A stretch of 64,000 nucleotides of DNA from JAJPHW01 sp963771505. GTDB taxonomy: Bacteria > Acidobacteriota > Terriglobia > Terriglobales > Acidobacteriaceae. This document shows, one piece after another, positions 43,119 through 52,571 of the stretch (positions within the stretch are counted from its first letter, which is position 1; each line of letters opens with the position of its first letter). The stretch spans positions 1,116,001 through 1,180,000 of the forward strand of contig CAVYTO010000002.1 of NCBI GenBank assembly GCA_963771505.1, read 5' to 3'. Made by a program: the position numbers and the translations under genes. The notes beneath the pieces were generated by a model, which was not told the origin of the DNA, made no database searches, and worked only from the letters and a program-made list of their open reading frames with translations.

Positions 43119-46100
43119 CTACTGCACCACGTAGGTGATGGTCTGCGAGTGGGTCACGGTTCCCGAGGTGGCATTGATCACCAGCGTGTAGGTTCCGGCT
43201 GGGGTTCCGGTGGTCGTGGTCGTGGTCTTCGACGAACTGCATCCCGCCGAAAATACTACCAGGGCGAGAAATCCTGCAACCATCAGTCCGCTTAGCAAAC
43301 GGCTTTTCCTGCTTGCCACCCCGCCAATGCCGACGCCCAGAAATGCGAGGCCAAAAATCGGTAGCAGTGTCGCGTAACGCGGGCCGCCGCGCAACTGCGT
43401 TGTGGTCGTGACGCGCGCCGTGCTGTTGATTACCAGCGTACTTCCCTGCGCTCCGCTGCTCAGGTTTGGTATTGGATTATTCGTAAACGAGCAGGTCGCG
43501 CCGGTCGGCAATCCGGAGCCGCAGGCCAGTGAAACGCTGTTGGGAATGGTCGATCCCACAACGCTCGGCCCCACAGTCAGCGTGTAGGTCGCCGGAACTC
43601 CGGCTGGAACGGTCTGAGTGTTCGGCGAAACTCCCAGCAGGAAATCATTCACCACGACGCTGGCTGGCGTCACAGGACTCGCGGTGTAGCTTGATCCCGC
43701 AATCGAAATGGTCCCGGTATTGCCCAATGGCTGGGCGACCGTAGGAGTGAGCACCACGGTGACAGTGGCCGTGGCTCCTCCGTTTAACGTTCCCAGAGTG
43801 CAGCCGACGCTGCCGCTGCTGGCCGCCCCGCAGCTTCCTGGACTGGCGGATGCCGACACAAACGTCGCGCCCGATGCTGGAAGCACAGAATTAAAATTCA
43901 AGCCGGTGACTGCATCACCGTTGTTCGTAACGGTGTAAGTAAACGTGACATTATTGCCGACGCCCACAGGCGATGGCGCCGCAGACTCGGTGACGCTCAG
44001 GTTTGCCAAAGATCCGAGTTTGGTGGCAAATACATCGCTCGGTCCATTCAGCGCTGTCTGATAAGGATTGTCATACGGGAAATTAATCGACGTAGTCTCG
44101 CCCGTCACGTAAGTATTGTTGAGCGTATCCACGGCGATTCCGCTGCCAATGTCGGTGCCGCTGCCGCCCAGGTAAGTGGAGAAATGGCTCAGCGAAGTTG
44201 TGGAATTGGAGGTGGTGTCGATGCGGGCCACAAACGCGTCTATGCCGCCACCCGGGAGCAGGTTCGCCGGCGCATTGAGCGTGTGAAAGTCCGTTGAATT
44301 CGTCCAGCCGGTTATTCTTGCACCCGCGATCGAATCAACGGCGATATCCAGCCCGATGTCAGTCCCGGTTCCGCCCAGGTAAGAGAAGTAGCTCAGAGGC
44401 AGCGTAGTGGTCGAACACGAAGTCGCAGTGCACAGAACTCCGAAGCGGGCTACGAAAGCGTCGGCGGCGGTTGGTGAAGCCGGGCAGGTGCCTCCGACGG
44501 GGTTCGGCGGACAATCCAGCGCGGACTGAAAAGGAGTAGTGGACGTGGCCAGGGCAATGTCGGAAGACGTTGTCGAGCCCACGATGTAGGCGTTAAACGC
44601 CGAATCCACGCCAACTCCGTAGGCAATGTCGTCGCCGCTGCCCCCGAAATAAGTCAGGTAAGAGAGCGACGGCGGCGTTTGGCTGTTCTGCGGAAAAAGG
44701 AATTTCGCCACATAGGCGTCGAGGCCGGACTTATAGGCCTGGTAGGCGCTCAACACCGGCATGTCAGCGTAATTTGTACCGCCGCTGACATAGACGCTAA
44801 AGCTGCTGTCGACTGCAATGCCGCCGCCGATTGTCACAGGGGTCGCGCCATTGGCTGTGCTGCCGCCGATGTAAGTCGAATACAGCAGGCTGGTGGTCCC
44901 GGTCAGCGCCGGATTGATTTTGCTGAAAAAGAACTGCGTCGGGCCCTTGGCCGTGGTCTGGAAATCACCAACCAACGTGGGAAAGTTTGAAGAGGTAGTT
45001 GTGCCGGTGAGGTAAATCTGTCCGCTTGTATCCAGCGCTAATCCGGAAGCCATGTCAGCGCCGCTTCCGTAGAGATATGTGGAGTATTTCAAGATCGATC
45101 CACTGGAGTCGAGCTTGGTTGCGAAAACGTGATTGCCAGCAGGAGGCGGGCCGGGCTGATATCCCAGCGACGCTGGGAAATTGCTTGAACTCGTAGTTCC
45201 AGCAACTGCAATGTTGAATCCGGAGTCGACTGCGATTCCCGCTGTGTAGTCGATCCCGTTTCCGCCGAGATAGGTGGAGAAGATCAACTGCGCGCTTGAA
45301 GATGCCGCCGACGGGTTCAGCTTCGCGATGAATACATTTGCCGTTCCAAGAAGCGTCGGATGTGTTCCGTTGGGATTTGGAAAGTCAGTTGACATCGTCG
45401 AGCCAGCCAAATAGATGTTCTGCGCCGTGTCAACAGCAACCGCCGGGCATCGCGGCACACCGGCATCTACTCCGCCCGCGGTTGTCCCTGACACAGGACT
45501 TCCGATGATGGTTGAGCAGCTTTCTACTCCGCTGCCCCCCAAGTACGTCGAATAGCTTTCGACGGGATCGATGACCAGCGTTTTCGTACGGTCGTAATCT
45601 CCAACTTCGAATCCGATTGCGCTCGCGCCCTTGCGAACGAATCGTCCCGACACAGGATGCCGCTCGGCTCCAACGCGTTGATACACCTGCGGTGATTGCA
45701 AAAGCACTTCGCCGCCGGACGTCTTCAGCGCTAGATCGCCATGTCGCTCGAAGCTGATTTTCTGCGCGCCAGTAAGATTCAGCGAGATGGCACGGGCGTC
45801 CGCGCCCGGCGCGACTTCAAAATCGTATTCCAGCTGGCCTTGGCTCCCGTAATAAACCAGATCAATTCCGGGATAGACCTGCCGGTAGCGAACGCTCGCG
45901 AATTGCGGAACATTCCTGTGCCACTTGCTGGGATCATTACCGATCAAGTAATTGCTCGCGCCCGGAAGCTTGCCTGACCCATCGAGCTCAGCCTGCGCGT
46001 TCGCGCCGTTGAGCCCCATACGCAACACCGAAACTTTTCGGCCGGTGGATTCGAGCTCCAGAACGGCTTCTTGCTGAGTCAGAAATAACTCGTAACGGCT

Positions 46101-46364
46101 TCCGCGGGACAAGAATTTCACTTGCGGGTCCACTTGGCCGGCATTCGCCTCGAAACGCATCGGCATTTCAGCAAACGCGCGAGCGGCGCTCAAAGAAGTC
46201 TGACCGTGATCCGGGACTGTGGCCGCGCTCACCCGATGTGCTTGACGCGCGTCATGCCTGGCAGCGGCGATCATAGCCACGGCAAACACTGCCAGAAATG
46301 CGGCGGTACGCCAGCGAATTATCGTGCCTTCGCCGTGCTCCGAACGACTACGGTTTAAGGTCAA
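43119..46364 (-). CDS. Large SBBP beta-propeller secreted protein
   Basis: 1081 residues from TTG 46364, which has GGAGGAG five bases upstream. An N-terminal signal anchor and a domain of the sort that precedes SBBP repeats (MRFEANAGQVDPQVKFLSRG) are followed by many SBBP repeats (STYLGGSGVESC, FSTYLGGNGID, YGVGVDSAFNAYIVG), a DUF11-like segment (SVTESAAPSPVGVGNNVTFT) and Ig-like sequence. Two hydrophobic helices (about 997-1041) interrupt the last Ig-like domain, the second ending in SAGC. It is probably surface-exposed or anchored. Confidence 0.85.
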   Translation of the reverse strand: MTLNRSRSEHGEGTIIRWRTAAFLAVFAVAMIAAARHDARQAHRVSAATVPDHGQTSLSAARAFAEMPMRFEANAGQVDPQVKFLSRGSRYELFLTQQEAVLELESTGRKVSVLRMGLNGANAQAELDGSGKLPGASNYLIGNDPSKWHRNVPQFASVRYRQVYPGIDLVYYGSQGQLEYDFEVAPGADARAISLNLTGAQKISFERHGDLALKTSGGEVLLQSPQVYQRVGAERHPVSGRFVRKGASAIGFEVGDYDRTKTLVIDPVESYSTYLGGSGVESCSTIIGSPVSGTTAGGVDAGVPRCPAVAVDTAQNIYLAGSTMSTDFPNPNGTHPTLLGTANVFIAKLNPSAASSSAQLIFSTYLGGNGIDYTAGIAVDSGFNIAVAGTTSSSNFPASLGYQPGPPPAGNHVFATKLDSSGSILKYSTYLYGSGADMASGLALDTSGQIYLTGTTTSSNFPTLVGDFQTTAKGPTQFFFSKINPALTGTTSLLYSTYIGGSTANGATPVTIGGGIAVDSSFSVYVSGGTNYADMPVLSAYQAYKSGLDAYVAKFLFPQNSQTPPSLSYLTYFGGSGDDIAYGVGVDSAFNAYIVGSTTSSDIALATSTTPFQSALDCPPNPVGGTCPASPTAADAFVARFGVLCTATSCSTTTLPLSYFSYLGGTGTDIGLDIAVDSIAGARITGWTNSTDFHTLNAPANLLPGGGIDAFVARIDTTSNSTTSLSHFSTYLGGSGTDIGSGIAVDTLNNTYVTGETTSINFPYDNPYQTALNGPSDVFATKLGSLANLSVTESAAPSPVGVGNNVTFTYTVTNNGDAVTGLNFNSVLPASGATFVSASASPGSCGAASSGSVGCTLGTLNGGATATVTVVLTPTVAQPLGNTGTISIAGSSYTASPVTPASVVVNDFLLGVSPNTQTVPAGVPATYTLTVGPSVVGSTIPNSVSLACGSGLPTGATCSFTNNPIPNLSSGAQGSTLVINSTARVTTTTQLRGGPRYATLLPIFGLAFLGVGIGGVASRKSRLLSGLMVAGFLALVVFSAGCSSSKTTTTTTGTPAGTYTLVINATSGTVTHSQTITYVVQ

Positions 46365-46526
46365 GCGCTCCTCCAAATTTGGTGCTCACTAGATCAAAGT
46401 TCAGCAGAACTCGTCGCAACTTTTCGTGGAACAGGCGAAAGGGACTTCCGACCGGCGTCAACCTGCCGCAAACGCAACTTGAGTGCGCGAAAGCGTTGGG
46501 AATTTGCTGAAAAAGTTGATTAAATA

Positions 46527-46555
46527 CTTAAACATCCGGTGGATAGCAGTGTCAA
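46527..46555 (-). promoter_or_regulatory. Promoter of the SBBP-protein gene
   Basis: Minus-strand TTGACA (46555-46550), 17-base spacer, TTTAAG (46532-46527). The leader of about 150 bases contains a small AGTTC/GAACT hairpin near its 3' end. Confidence 0.5.
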
Positions 46556-46625
46556 GCCAACACACCGCTGATATTCAGATGCAGTCGACCAGTACGGAAG
46601 ATGTAGGCGCGCGGTGCAGGGCAAA

Positions 46626-46745
46626 TTATTCCCGAACCATTTTCTCAGCTTCGCGGCGAACTCGCCGATAGCGTCGCGCTAGAGTCCCCAGATAGCCGAG
46701 ATGGATGATCCAAACCGCCGCATACGCTGCGTACAGAAAACTCAT
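46626..46745 (-). CDS. ccmD: CcmD-like small haem-exporter subunit
   Basis: 39 residues: SFLYAAYAAVWIIHLGYLG is a single membrane helix, followed by LARRYRRVRREAEK, the basic tail typical of CcmD. The start overlaps the ccmC stop (ATGA). CcmD stabilises the CcmABC complex and its interaction with CcmE. Too short to be picked up easily and visible only inside a longer frame; identification rests on context plus the pattern. Confidence 0.75.
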   Translation of the reverse strand: MSFLYAAYAAVWIIHLGYLGTLARRYRRVRREAEKMVRE

Positions 46746-47599
46746 CGCACGCCTCGGGGTTCCAGCAGTGCTTCGAGGGCCAGGGTCTCCTCGACATCGC
46801 GCTGCATGCGTTCGAGGCGATATCGAACCCAGCACACCAGGCCGCCGTAACAGGTAAACGCAAAGCAGTTCAAGGCAAATACTTTCAGCATGCGCGGATC
46901 GATCGAACCACCGCCGCCAATGACTGGCTGCGGATGTTGCGTCCGGAAAAACCAGATGGAGAAGTAGACAAGCGGCATGTCCAGCGCTCCAAATACCGCC
47001 AGCGCGGCAGCCAACTTCGGGGTTTCGCCACTGGTCGAAAAGCGGCGAAGCATGAGGTAACTCACGTAAATCAGCCAGAGAACCAGCGTGGAGGTCAACC
47101 GGATATCCCAAGTCCACCAGATGCCCCAGACGGGCCGAGCCCACAGCGGCCCGGTGATCAACACGATCGTGCAAAACACGACGCCAACCTCGGCTGTCAC
47201 CAGCGCCAGGATGTCGGTGCCCTGTTCGGAAAAATATTTCCTAATAAGGAAGTAGGCAGCGACGATCATTACTCCTGTCGTAGCGACTGCGGAGGGCTCG
47301 ATTCCTGCCGGCGGACGAAAGATGAACGGAGCGATGCAAGTTATCGCGCCTACGCCCGCGACCGTCCATTTAGCGAACTTGTCGGCGGAGTCGTTCGCCC
47401 GCACCAGATATTGCACCGAGGCGATGAAGTTGATGAAGAAAAGGAGAAACGCCGTCCACGCCGAAGGAGCGTGATAGTAGAAAATCCGCTGCACCGGACC
47501 CATGGTCTGCTCGGTCGGCGCCCACACCAGCGCGGCATAGAGCGACACGCTGAGTAGCAAGGCCGTTAACAGTGCGAGGATGGGAAAGGCCCGTTTCAT
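46742..47599 (-). CDS. ccmC: Cytochrome c biogenesis protein CcmC
   Basis: 285 residues. It contains the tryptophan-rich haem-handling motif WGIWWTWDIRLTS, several membrane helices and conserved histidines (YYHAPSAW near the first loop and RTQHPQP later). CcmC presents haem to CcmE at the periplasmic face. It overlaps ccmB upstream and ccmD downstream by four bases each. Length is above average, mostly from a C-terminal extension (RYRLERMQRDVEETLALEAL, shortened). Confidence 0.93.
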   Translation of the reverse strand: MKRAFPILALLTALLLSVSLYAALVWAPTEQTMGPVQRIFYYHAPSAWTAFLLFFINFIASVQYLVRANDSADKFAKWTVAGVGAITCIAPFIFRPPAGIEPSAVATTGVMIVAAYFLIRKYFSEQGTDILALVTAEVGVVFCTIVLITGPLWARPVWGIWWTWDIRLTSTLVLWLIYVSYLMLRRFSTSGETPKLAAALAVFGALDMPLVYFSIWFFRTQHPQPVIGGGGSIDPRMLKVFALNCFAFTCYGGLVCWVRYRLERMQRDVEETLALEALLEPRGVR

Positions 47600-48279
47600 T
47601 CCGCGTGTAAGACCGTTTCAAAGAGAAGGAGGCTGCTTGTAGTAAACACCAGATCGAAGGTGACAAGCAACACGATCCAGAATTGCGCCGGGTCGTCTCC
47701 GGTCAGGATGGCGCGTGTGCCATTGACCATCGCCAGCACTGCCGGAATCGAAATTGGAAAAAGGAGGAGCGGCAGCATGATTTCCCGGCTGCGTGTGCGC
47801 AACGACATAGCTGCGAAGAATGTGCCATTCACGACCAGCGCCCAGGTTCCAAGCAGCGTCAGAAAGATCAGCTGCGGAACAGACCCAACTACCCGCAGAT
47901 TATAGAAAATCACGAACAGCGGCGCCATCAGCGCTTCAAGAATGCTGACGAATATGAAGTTCCCCAAGGCTTTCGCGAGGAACAAGGACGAAGCGGGTGC
48001 CGGCGAAACCCGATATGCGTCCAGCACCTGATTACGAATTTCGCGCGCCCATGTCTGATTCAGAGCGACTACCGCCGCAAAGAGAAACGCTACCCAGATC
48101 AACCCGGGAGCGATGTGCCGCGATTCTTCCGCTGTAGGGTCAAACGAAAAGCTGAATATCACCACCACGAGCAAGGCAAAAAACAGCATTGCATTGATCG
48201 CATCTTTGGAGCGCCACTCCAGCCGCAAGTCTTTTGCCAGTGTAGCTTTGACAATTCCTGATGGCTCCGCAGTGGTCAA
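47596..48279 (-). CDS. ccmB: Haem exporter membrane subunit CcmB
   Basis: 227 residues with about six membrane helices. The N-terminus LAKDLRLEWRSKDAINAML and the FDPTAEESRHIAPGLIWVAFL region (split here) are typical, with PLLLFPISIPAVLAM near residue 170. It pairs with CcmA. Overlaps ccmA and ccmC by four bases. Confidence 0.9.
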   Translation of the reverse strand: MTTAEPSGIVKATLAKDLRLEWRSKDAINAMLFFALLVVVIFSFSFDPTAEESRHIAPGLIWVAFLFAAVVALNQTWAREIRNQVLDAYRVSPAPASSLFLAKALGNFIFVSILEALMAPLFVIFYNLRVVGSVPQLIFLTLLGTWALVVNGTFFAAMSLRTRSREIMLPLLLFPISIPAVLAMVNGTRAILTGDDPAQFWIVLLVTFDLVFTTSSLLLFETVLHAE

Positions 48280-48965
48280 GAGGCTGTCTCCGCTGCTAAC
48301 AGCCGAGTCCGCTCGATGATTTTGCCGTCTTCCATGCGGACGAATTCGTTCGCGACTGCCTCAATGATCGCGGCCTGGTGCGTGACCACGAAGATCGTCA
48401 TCCCTCCGTCGCGCATCCCCTTGAGCAGATTGGTCATCTCGAGGGCAGAGCGCGCGTCGACATTGGAAAATGGCTCATCCAGCAAAAGAATACTAGGGTC
48501 ATTCAACAGGGCTCTCGCCAAAGACATGCGCTGACGCATGCCTTGCGAATATTGGCCGACAGGACGCTCAAGATTGGGATCCAGATTTACCGAACGTGTG
48601 ACTGCGGCGCAGCGGGCATCGTCTACAAGACCATACAGGCGAGCGAAATAGCGCAGATTTTCCATGCCGCTCATTTCGTCGTAAAGGAGCGACGGATGTG
48701 CCATGTAGCCGATCTGGCTGCGCACTTTGCTCGGATCTTCGCCAAAAACTAAAACTGACCCGCGCGTGGGGCGCGCAAGTCCGGCGACCGCTCGAAGCAA
48801 GGTGGATTTACCCGCACCGTTGTCTCCCAGAATTGCGTAGAGACATCCGCCATTAAACTCGCCAGTGACGCCTCGCAGGGCTGCGAAGCGGCCAAACTGC
48901 TTCACCAAACCGTCTACCCGCACGACTGGGCCGGTGTAAGACGATCGGTCAGACAAAGCTGTCAT
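48276..48965 (-). CDS. ccmA: Haem exporter ATP-binding protein CcmA
   Basis: 229 residues. ABC motifs: Walker A GDNGAGKST, Q-loop near QIGYMAHPS, signature YSQGMRQRMSLAR, Walker B SILLLDEPFSNVD and a switch histidine in VVTHQ. CcmAB energises release of holo-CcmE from CcmC rather than haem export itself. Generic ABC features alone would not name it; the four-base overlap with ccmB and the ccmE gene upstream do. Confidence 0.9.
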   Translation of the reverse strand: MTALSDRSSYTGPVVRVDGLVKQFGRFAALRGVTGEFNGGCLYAILGDNGAGKSTLLRAVAGLARPTRGSVLVFGEDPSKVRSQIGYMAHPSLLYDEMSGMENLRYFARLYGLVDDARCAAVTRSVNLDPNLERPVGQYSQGMRQRMSLARALLNDPSILLLDEPFSNVDARSALEMTNLLKGMRDGGMTIFVVTHQAAIIEAVANEFVRMEDGKIIERTRLLAAETAS

Positions 48966-49032
48966 AGCGTTGCGGAAAATCTATGCACTTTGCCGGGAAT
49001 TTGCAAATCGGAGTTCAGCGCGAAGATTGAGG

Positions 49033-49467
49033 CTAAGTCATTCCCTTGGGCTGGGCTGGCGCAGTAGGCGACGCGGGGGCATATTTGGATGCGCATTTGG
49101 CTTGGAGTTGTTTTGCGTGAAAAACCCCGTCCTGCCCGAAGCTGCCGTCGGCCAGCGCCTGAGAGTTGTCTTTCAACGTGTCAGGAGGAGCTTCCGTTCC
49201 TCGATAAATCACCGGCAAGAGCTGGTCTTGTTCGACCAACACAAACTCGACACTGAGTCCGGCACGTTTAATCGACCCCGGCTGAACGTTTCCCGCGACT
49301 CGGAGTCGCTTGGAGTAGGCTGAGTCGCCCATCCCATGTAATTCCTTGATGGTGACGTAATAGCTCTTGCTCTGCTGGACACCTGTATAAGCAAGGTAAG
49401 CCAGAGACAGCAAAATCGCCATTGTCGCTGCGCCGAATTTCAGATATTTGGTGGCTTCGTGGGACAT
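49033..49467 (-). CDS. ccmE: Haem chaperone CcmE, CxxxY type
   Basis: 144 residues. A short cytosolic N-terminus and one membrane helix (about 10-29) precede an OB-fold (RLRVAGNVQPGSIKR and EFVLVEQ). The haem-attachment site is C125-A-S-K-Y129, CxxxY, in place of the usual HxxxY histidine. This variant is known from archaea and some bacteria with a modified System I lacking CcmH. It is upstream of ccmA by 67 bases and divergent from ppa. The C-terminus is a Pro/Ala-rich tail. Confidence 0.88.
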   Translation of the reverse strand: MSHEATKYLKFGAATMAILLSLAYLAYTGVQQSKSYYVTIKELHGMGDSAYSKRLRVAGNVQPGSIKRAGLSVEFVLVEQDQLLPVIYRGTEAPPDTLKDNSQALADGSFGQDGVFHAKQLQAKCASKYAPASPTAPAQPKGMT

Positions 49468-49572
49468 GGCTTCTTATGCCAAACTCTACTCGTGACGCAA
49501 CAACCGGTCAAGTCGCCCAGGCCTTATCCGATAGAATGAAGCAGCTTCCAGACTCGGAGAAATTTAATATTT

Positions 49573-50130
49573 ATGATTCATCCCTGGCACGACGTTACAC
49601 CCGGTCACCGATTGCCGCAGGAATTTCAAACCGTGATCGAAATCCCTTTCGGTTCCAGCGTGAAGTACGAACTGGATAAAACCAGCGGCCTCATCAAGCT
49701 TGACCGCATCCTTTACTCTGCCGTTTACTATCCGGCGAATTATGGATTCATCCCGCAAACCCTTGCCGAGGATGACGATCCGCTTGACGTGCTTGTTCTG
49801 TGTCAGGAGACAGTTGTGCCATTGACCATCATCAATGCCCGCGCGATTGGATTGATGACCATGATTGATGCAGGCAAACAGGACCATAAAATCATCGCGA
49901 TCGCGACTGAAGACCCCGAGTTCAACAGCTACCACGAGGCCGAGGAAATGCCCGCCCATCGCCTCCTTATGCTGCGGCGATTTTTTCAGGATTACAAACA
50001 GCTCGAAGGCAAGGCCGTCGAAGTTGACGAGATTCGCCCAGTGAGCGAGGCGTTTCCGGTGATATCGGCCGCGCTGCATCGCTACAGCGAACAACGTCGC
50101 CGCGGATTTCACGAGCTGGTCGCTCACTAG
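49573..50130 (+). CDS. ppa: Inorganic pyrophosphatase
   Basis: 185 residues, normal for soluble family I. EIPFGSSVKYELDK, YPANYGFIPQT and the signature DDDPLDVLVL carry the metal- and phosphate-binding residues. It hydrolyses PPi and so pulls biosynthetic reactions, including sulfate activation. A strong terminator follows. Cytoplasmic. Confidence 0.95.
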   Translation: MIHPWHDVTPGHRLPQEFQTVIEIPFGSSVKYELDKTSGLIKLDRILYSAVYYPANYGFIPQTLAEDDDPLDVLVLCQETVVPLTIINARAIGLMTMIDAGKQDHKIIAIATEDPEFNSYHEAEEMPAHRLLMLRRFFQDYKQLEGKAVEVDEIRPVSEAFPVISAALHRYSEQRRRGFHELVAH

Positions 50131-50176
50131 CCGTAAATCCCCCCGCGACAGCGGGATCAGCTTCATGACCAAAAGA

Positions 50177-50203
50177 AAAGGCCCGGCATTTCGCCGGGCC
50201 TTT
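50177..50203. terminator. Bidirectional Rho-independent terminator
   Basis: AAAGGCCCGGC (50177-50187) and GCCGGGCCTTT (50193-50203) form an 11-bp stem with a five-base loop, between the ends of ppa and the M13 peptidase. Confidence 0.9.
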
Positions 50204-50219
50204 CTGCGATCAAGTCTTA

Positions 50220-52238
50220 CTACCAGACACGGCAAGCATTGGCGCTAACCATCGCCTGGCCGGATTTGCATGACCACGCGTGCTCGAACTCGGGCATATT
50301 CTGCACCACGCCATCTACACGGAACCTTCCCGGTGAGTGAGGATCAGTCATAACCGCCATCCTCGCCGCTTCCGGACGCCGTTTCTCGCACCACACCCGG
50401 CCGAAGCCCAGAAAGAAGCGTTGATCCGGCGAGTAGCCGTCGATTTTCTTTGCGGCATCTTCCGGCGTCATGGTCTCTTTCAAGGCCGCCAACGCAACTC
50501 GGGCACCGCCGTTGTCGGCGGTGTTTTCACCCAGCGTAAGTTTGCCATTGAGTTTGAGATCGTCGATTGCGACAAAGTTTCCGTACTCCTTCGCGGTGCA
50601 GCTGGCGCGTTCGTCGAACTTCTTTCCGTCTTCCGCAGTCCACCAGTCGCGCAGGTTGCCCTGCGGATCGAACTGGCGTCCCTGATCGTCGAAGCCATGC
50701 GTTAATTCATGCCCAATGACAAGTCCGATACCGCCGTAGTTCACGGCGTCGTCCATGTTTTTGTCAAAAAACGGAGGCTGGAGGATTCCCGCCGGGAACA
50801 CAATTTCGTTCAACGAGGGGTTGTAGTAAGCATTCACTGTGGGCGGGGTCATACCCCACTCCATGCGGTCAACCGGGTGGCCGATCTTCGCGACTTGGCG
50901 TTTTGATTCGAACTCATTGGCCCGTTGCAGGTTTCCTAACAAATCTCCACGCACGATTTCCACTGAACTGTAGTCGCGGAATTTGTCTGGATACCCGATC
51001 TTATTAGTAATGGCAGCAAGCTTTTTCTGCGCTTCCGCCTTGGTTGCGTCTGACATCCAGTCCAGGCCCTGAATGTCCTGACCCAGGGATTTTTCCAGCG
51101 CAGTCACCATCTTAAGCATGCGCGCTTTGCCGTCCGCCCCAAAAGTAAGTTCCACGTAACGCTGGCCCAACGCTTCTCCAAGCGCGTTATCGGTCGCAGC
51201 TACACAACGCTTCCAGCGTGCCTGAATTTCTTTCTGTCCGGTGAGCGTCTTGCGATATTGGAAGTTTGCCTCAACGAAAGGTTGCGACAGCCACGGGGCC
51301 GCCACGGTCATCACATGCAGGCTGGCGTATGTTTTCAGCGAATCCAGCGACTCCGACGCAACCACCGCGTTTACATCTTTAAAGAACTCAGGATTAACCA
51401 CGTTCATGTCATTGAAGCTGGGCGCACCAATGGCGGTGAAGTACCGGTCTAGGGAAAAATTGGACGCCATCGTGACGGTCGAGGCTTTATCCATTTTGTG
51501 ATCAAGATTTTTTGGCTCGCGGCGCATGGTGCGGTCCATCGAAGCTTTGGCCAGAGCGGTTTCGATACGCAGAACTGTCTTCGCGGATTCGGCAGCCTGC
51601 TGCTCGGATTGCCCGTTGAGCTTGAATAGCTCCGTGACGTAAGCCACAAGCCCCTTGCGCAGTTCGAGGTTATGCGGATCGTCTTTCAAGTAGTAATCGC
51701 GGTCTGGCAACGTCAGGCCGCTTTGATCGATGTATGCGATGTCCATGCTTGCGTTGTGCAGGTCAGCATCGGAACCGAAATCGAACAGCGTATTCGCCCC
51801 CATCAGGTGATCGTGGGCAATCACTTCAATCAGCGCCGTTTTGTCGGCGGCTGCGGAAATACGATCCAGCTCAGGCTTGAGCGGTGCCGACCCTTTGGCG
51901 TCGACCGCTTTTTCATCCATGCAGGAGCCGTAGAAGTCGCCGATCTTCTGGTCGATCGCATCGCGGCCGGGCTTGTCGGCCGAAGCTTTTTCCAAAATTC
52001 CCCTGAGGATGACGCGGTTGCGCTCGGCCAGTTCGCTAAACGAACCCCATCGCGATTGGTCCGCGGGAATCTCGGTCGTCTTCAGCCAGCTTCCGCACGA
52101 ATACTGATAGAAGTCATTGCATGGATCGAGACTCTTGTCGACTGTGGTGAGGATGGAATCAGAAGATGTAGCGGCGGTTTGAGCTAAACACGCCATGGTC
52201 AGCGATAAAAAACACAGCAGAAGAACATACCTACGCAT
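50220..52238 (-). CDS. M13-family (neprilysin-like) metallopeptidase
   Basis: 672 residues with a signal peptide (YVLLLCFLSLTMACLAQ). The zinc site is VIGHELTHGFDDQGRQFD (HExxH) with the third ligand in GENTADNGG and NAYYNPSLNEIVFPAGIL upstream as substrate-binding region. N-terminal CNDFYQYSCGSW is the family start. It cleaves small peptides in the periplasm or outside. Convergent with ppa across the terminator. Confidence 0.94.
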   Translation of the reverse strand: MRRYVLLLCFLSLTMACLAQTAATSSDSILTTVDKSLDPCNDFYQYSCGSWLKTTEIPADQSRWGSFSELAERNRVILRGILEKASADKPGRDAIDQKIGDFYGSCMDEKAVDAKGSAPLKPELDRISAAADKTALIEVIAHDHLMGANTLFDFGSDADLHNASMDIAYIDQSGLTLPDRDYYLKDDPHNLELRKGLVAYVTELFKLNGQSEQQAAESAKTVLRIETALAKASMDRTMRREPKNLDHKMDKASTVTMASNFSLDRYFTAIGAPSFNDMNVVNPEFFKDVNAVVASESLDSLKTYASLHVMTVAAPWLSQPFVEANFQYRKTLTGQKEIQARWKRCVAATDNALGEALGQRYVELTFGADGKARMLKMVTALEKSLGQDIQGLDWMSDATKAEAQKKLAAITNKIGYPDKFRDYSSVEIVRGDLLGNLQRANEFESKRQVAKIGHPVDRMEWGMTPPTVNAYYNPSLNEIVFPAGILQPPFFDKNMDDAVNYGGIGLVIGHELTHGFDDQGRQFDPQGNLRDWWTAEDGKKFDERASCTAKEYGNFVAIDDLKLNGKLTLGENTADNGGARVALAALKETMTPEDAAKKIDGYSPDQRFFLGFGRVWCEKRRPEAARMAVMTDPHSPGRFRVDGVVQNMPEFEHAWSCKSGQAMVSANACRVW

Positions 52239-52571
52239 TGATTTTCCCTCGATTTTGGCGAACCCGCGATTTTATGCCCGACACGGTTCGACGAGCAAGC
52301 CGCAAATAGGGTAGAAGCAATCAGTCCATGCAATTTTGAGCCGGAAACCGGAGATGTACCTCTGTGTTTCTCAGATCTCGGTCGGTTCCCCGCTGCAAAT
52401 CGGCAGCAAAACCCTCAATTTTCCATCATACGCGGGGAAGGCCAAAGGCTTAGAGTCTTTCTTACCTATCCCCTGATATTGCAAGAAGTTGAAGCGCAGG
52501 ATAGACTTCGGCAAGACTAAAGTTCGATTTATCCCCCGCTGCGGCGTCAATCCTCGTAACCAGGTGATTTT
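52239..52571. other. Intergenic region between divergent secreted-protein genes
   Basis: 333 bases without a gene, between the M13 peptidase and the NHL protein. It contains a TCCCCGC/GCGGGGA pairing (about 52387-52393 with 52431-52438) enclosing a CTGC/GCAG hairpin, and a promoter at 52479-52507. I see no known riboswitch. Confidence 0.45.
52479..52507 (+). promoter_or_regulatory. Possible promoter of the NHL-protein gene
   Basis: TTGCAA (52479-52484), a 17-base spacer and TAGACT (52502-52507). The ATG at 52572 follows after a leader of about 58 bases, with AGGTGA as ribosome-binding site. Confidence 0.4.

Noticed and set aside
51672..52187. 171-codon plus-strand frame opposite the M13 peptidase
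   Set aside because: No start signal and antisense to a protein with full catalytic motifs.
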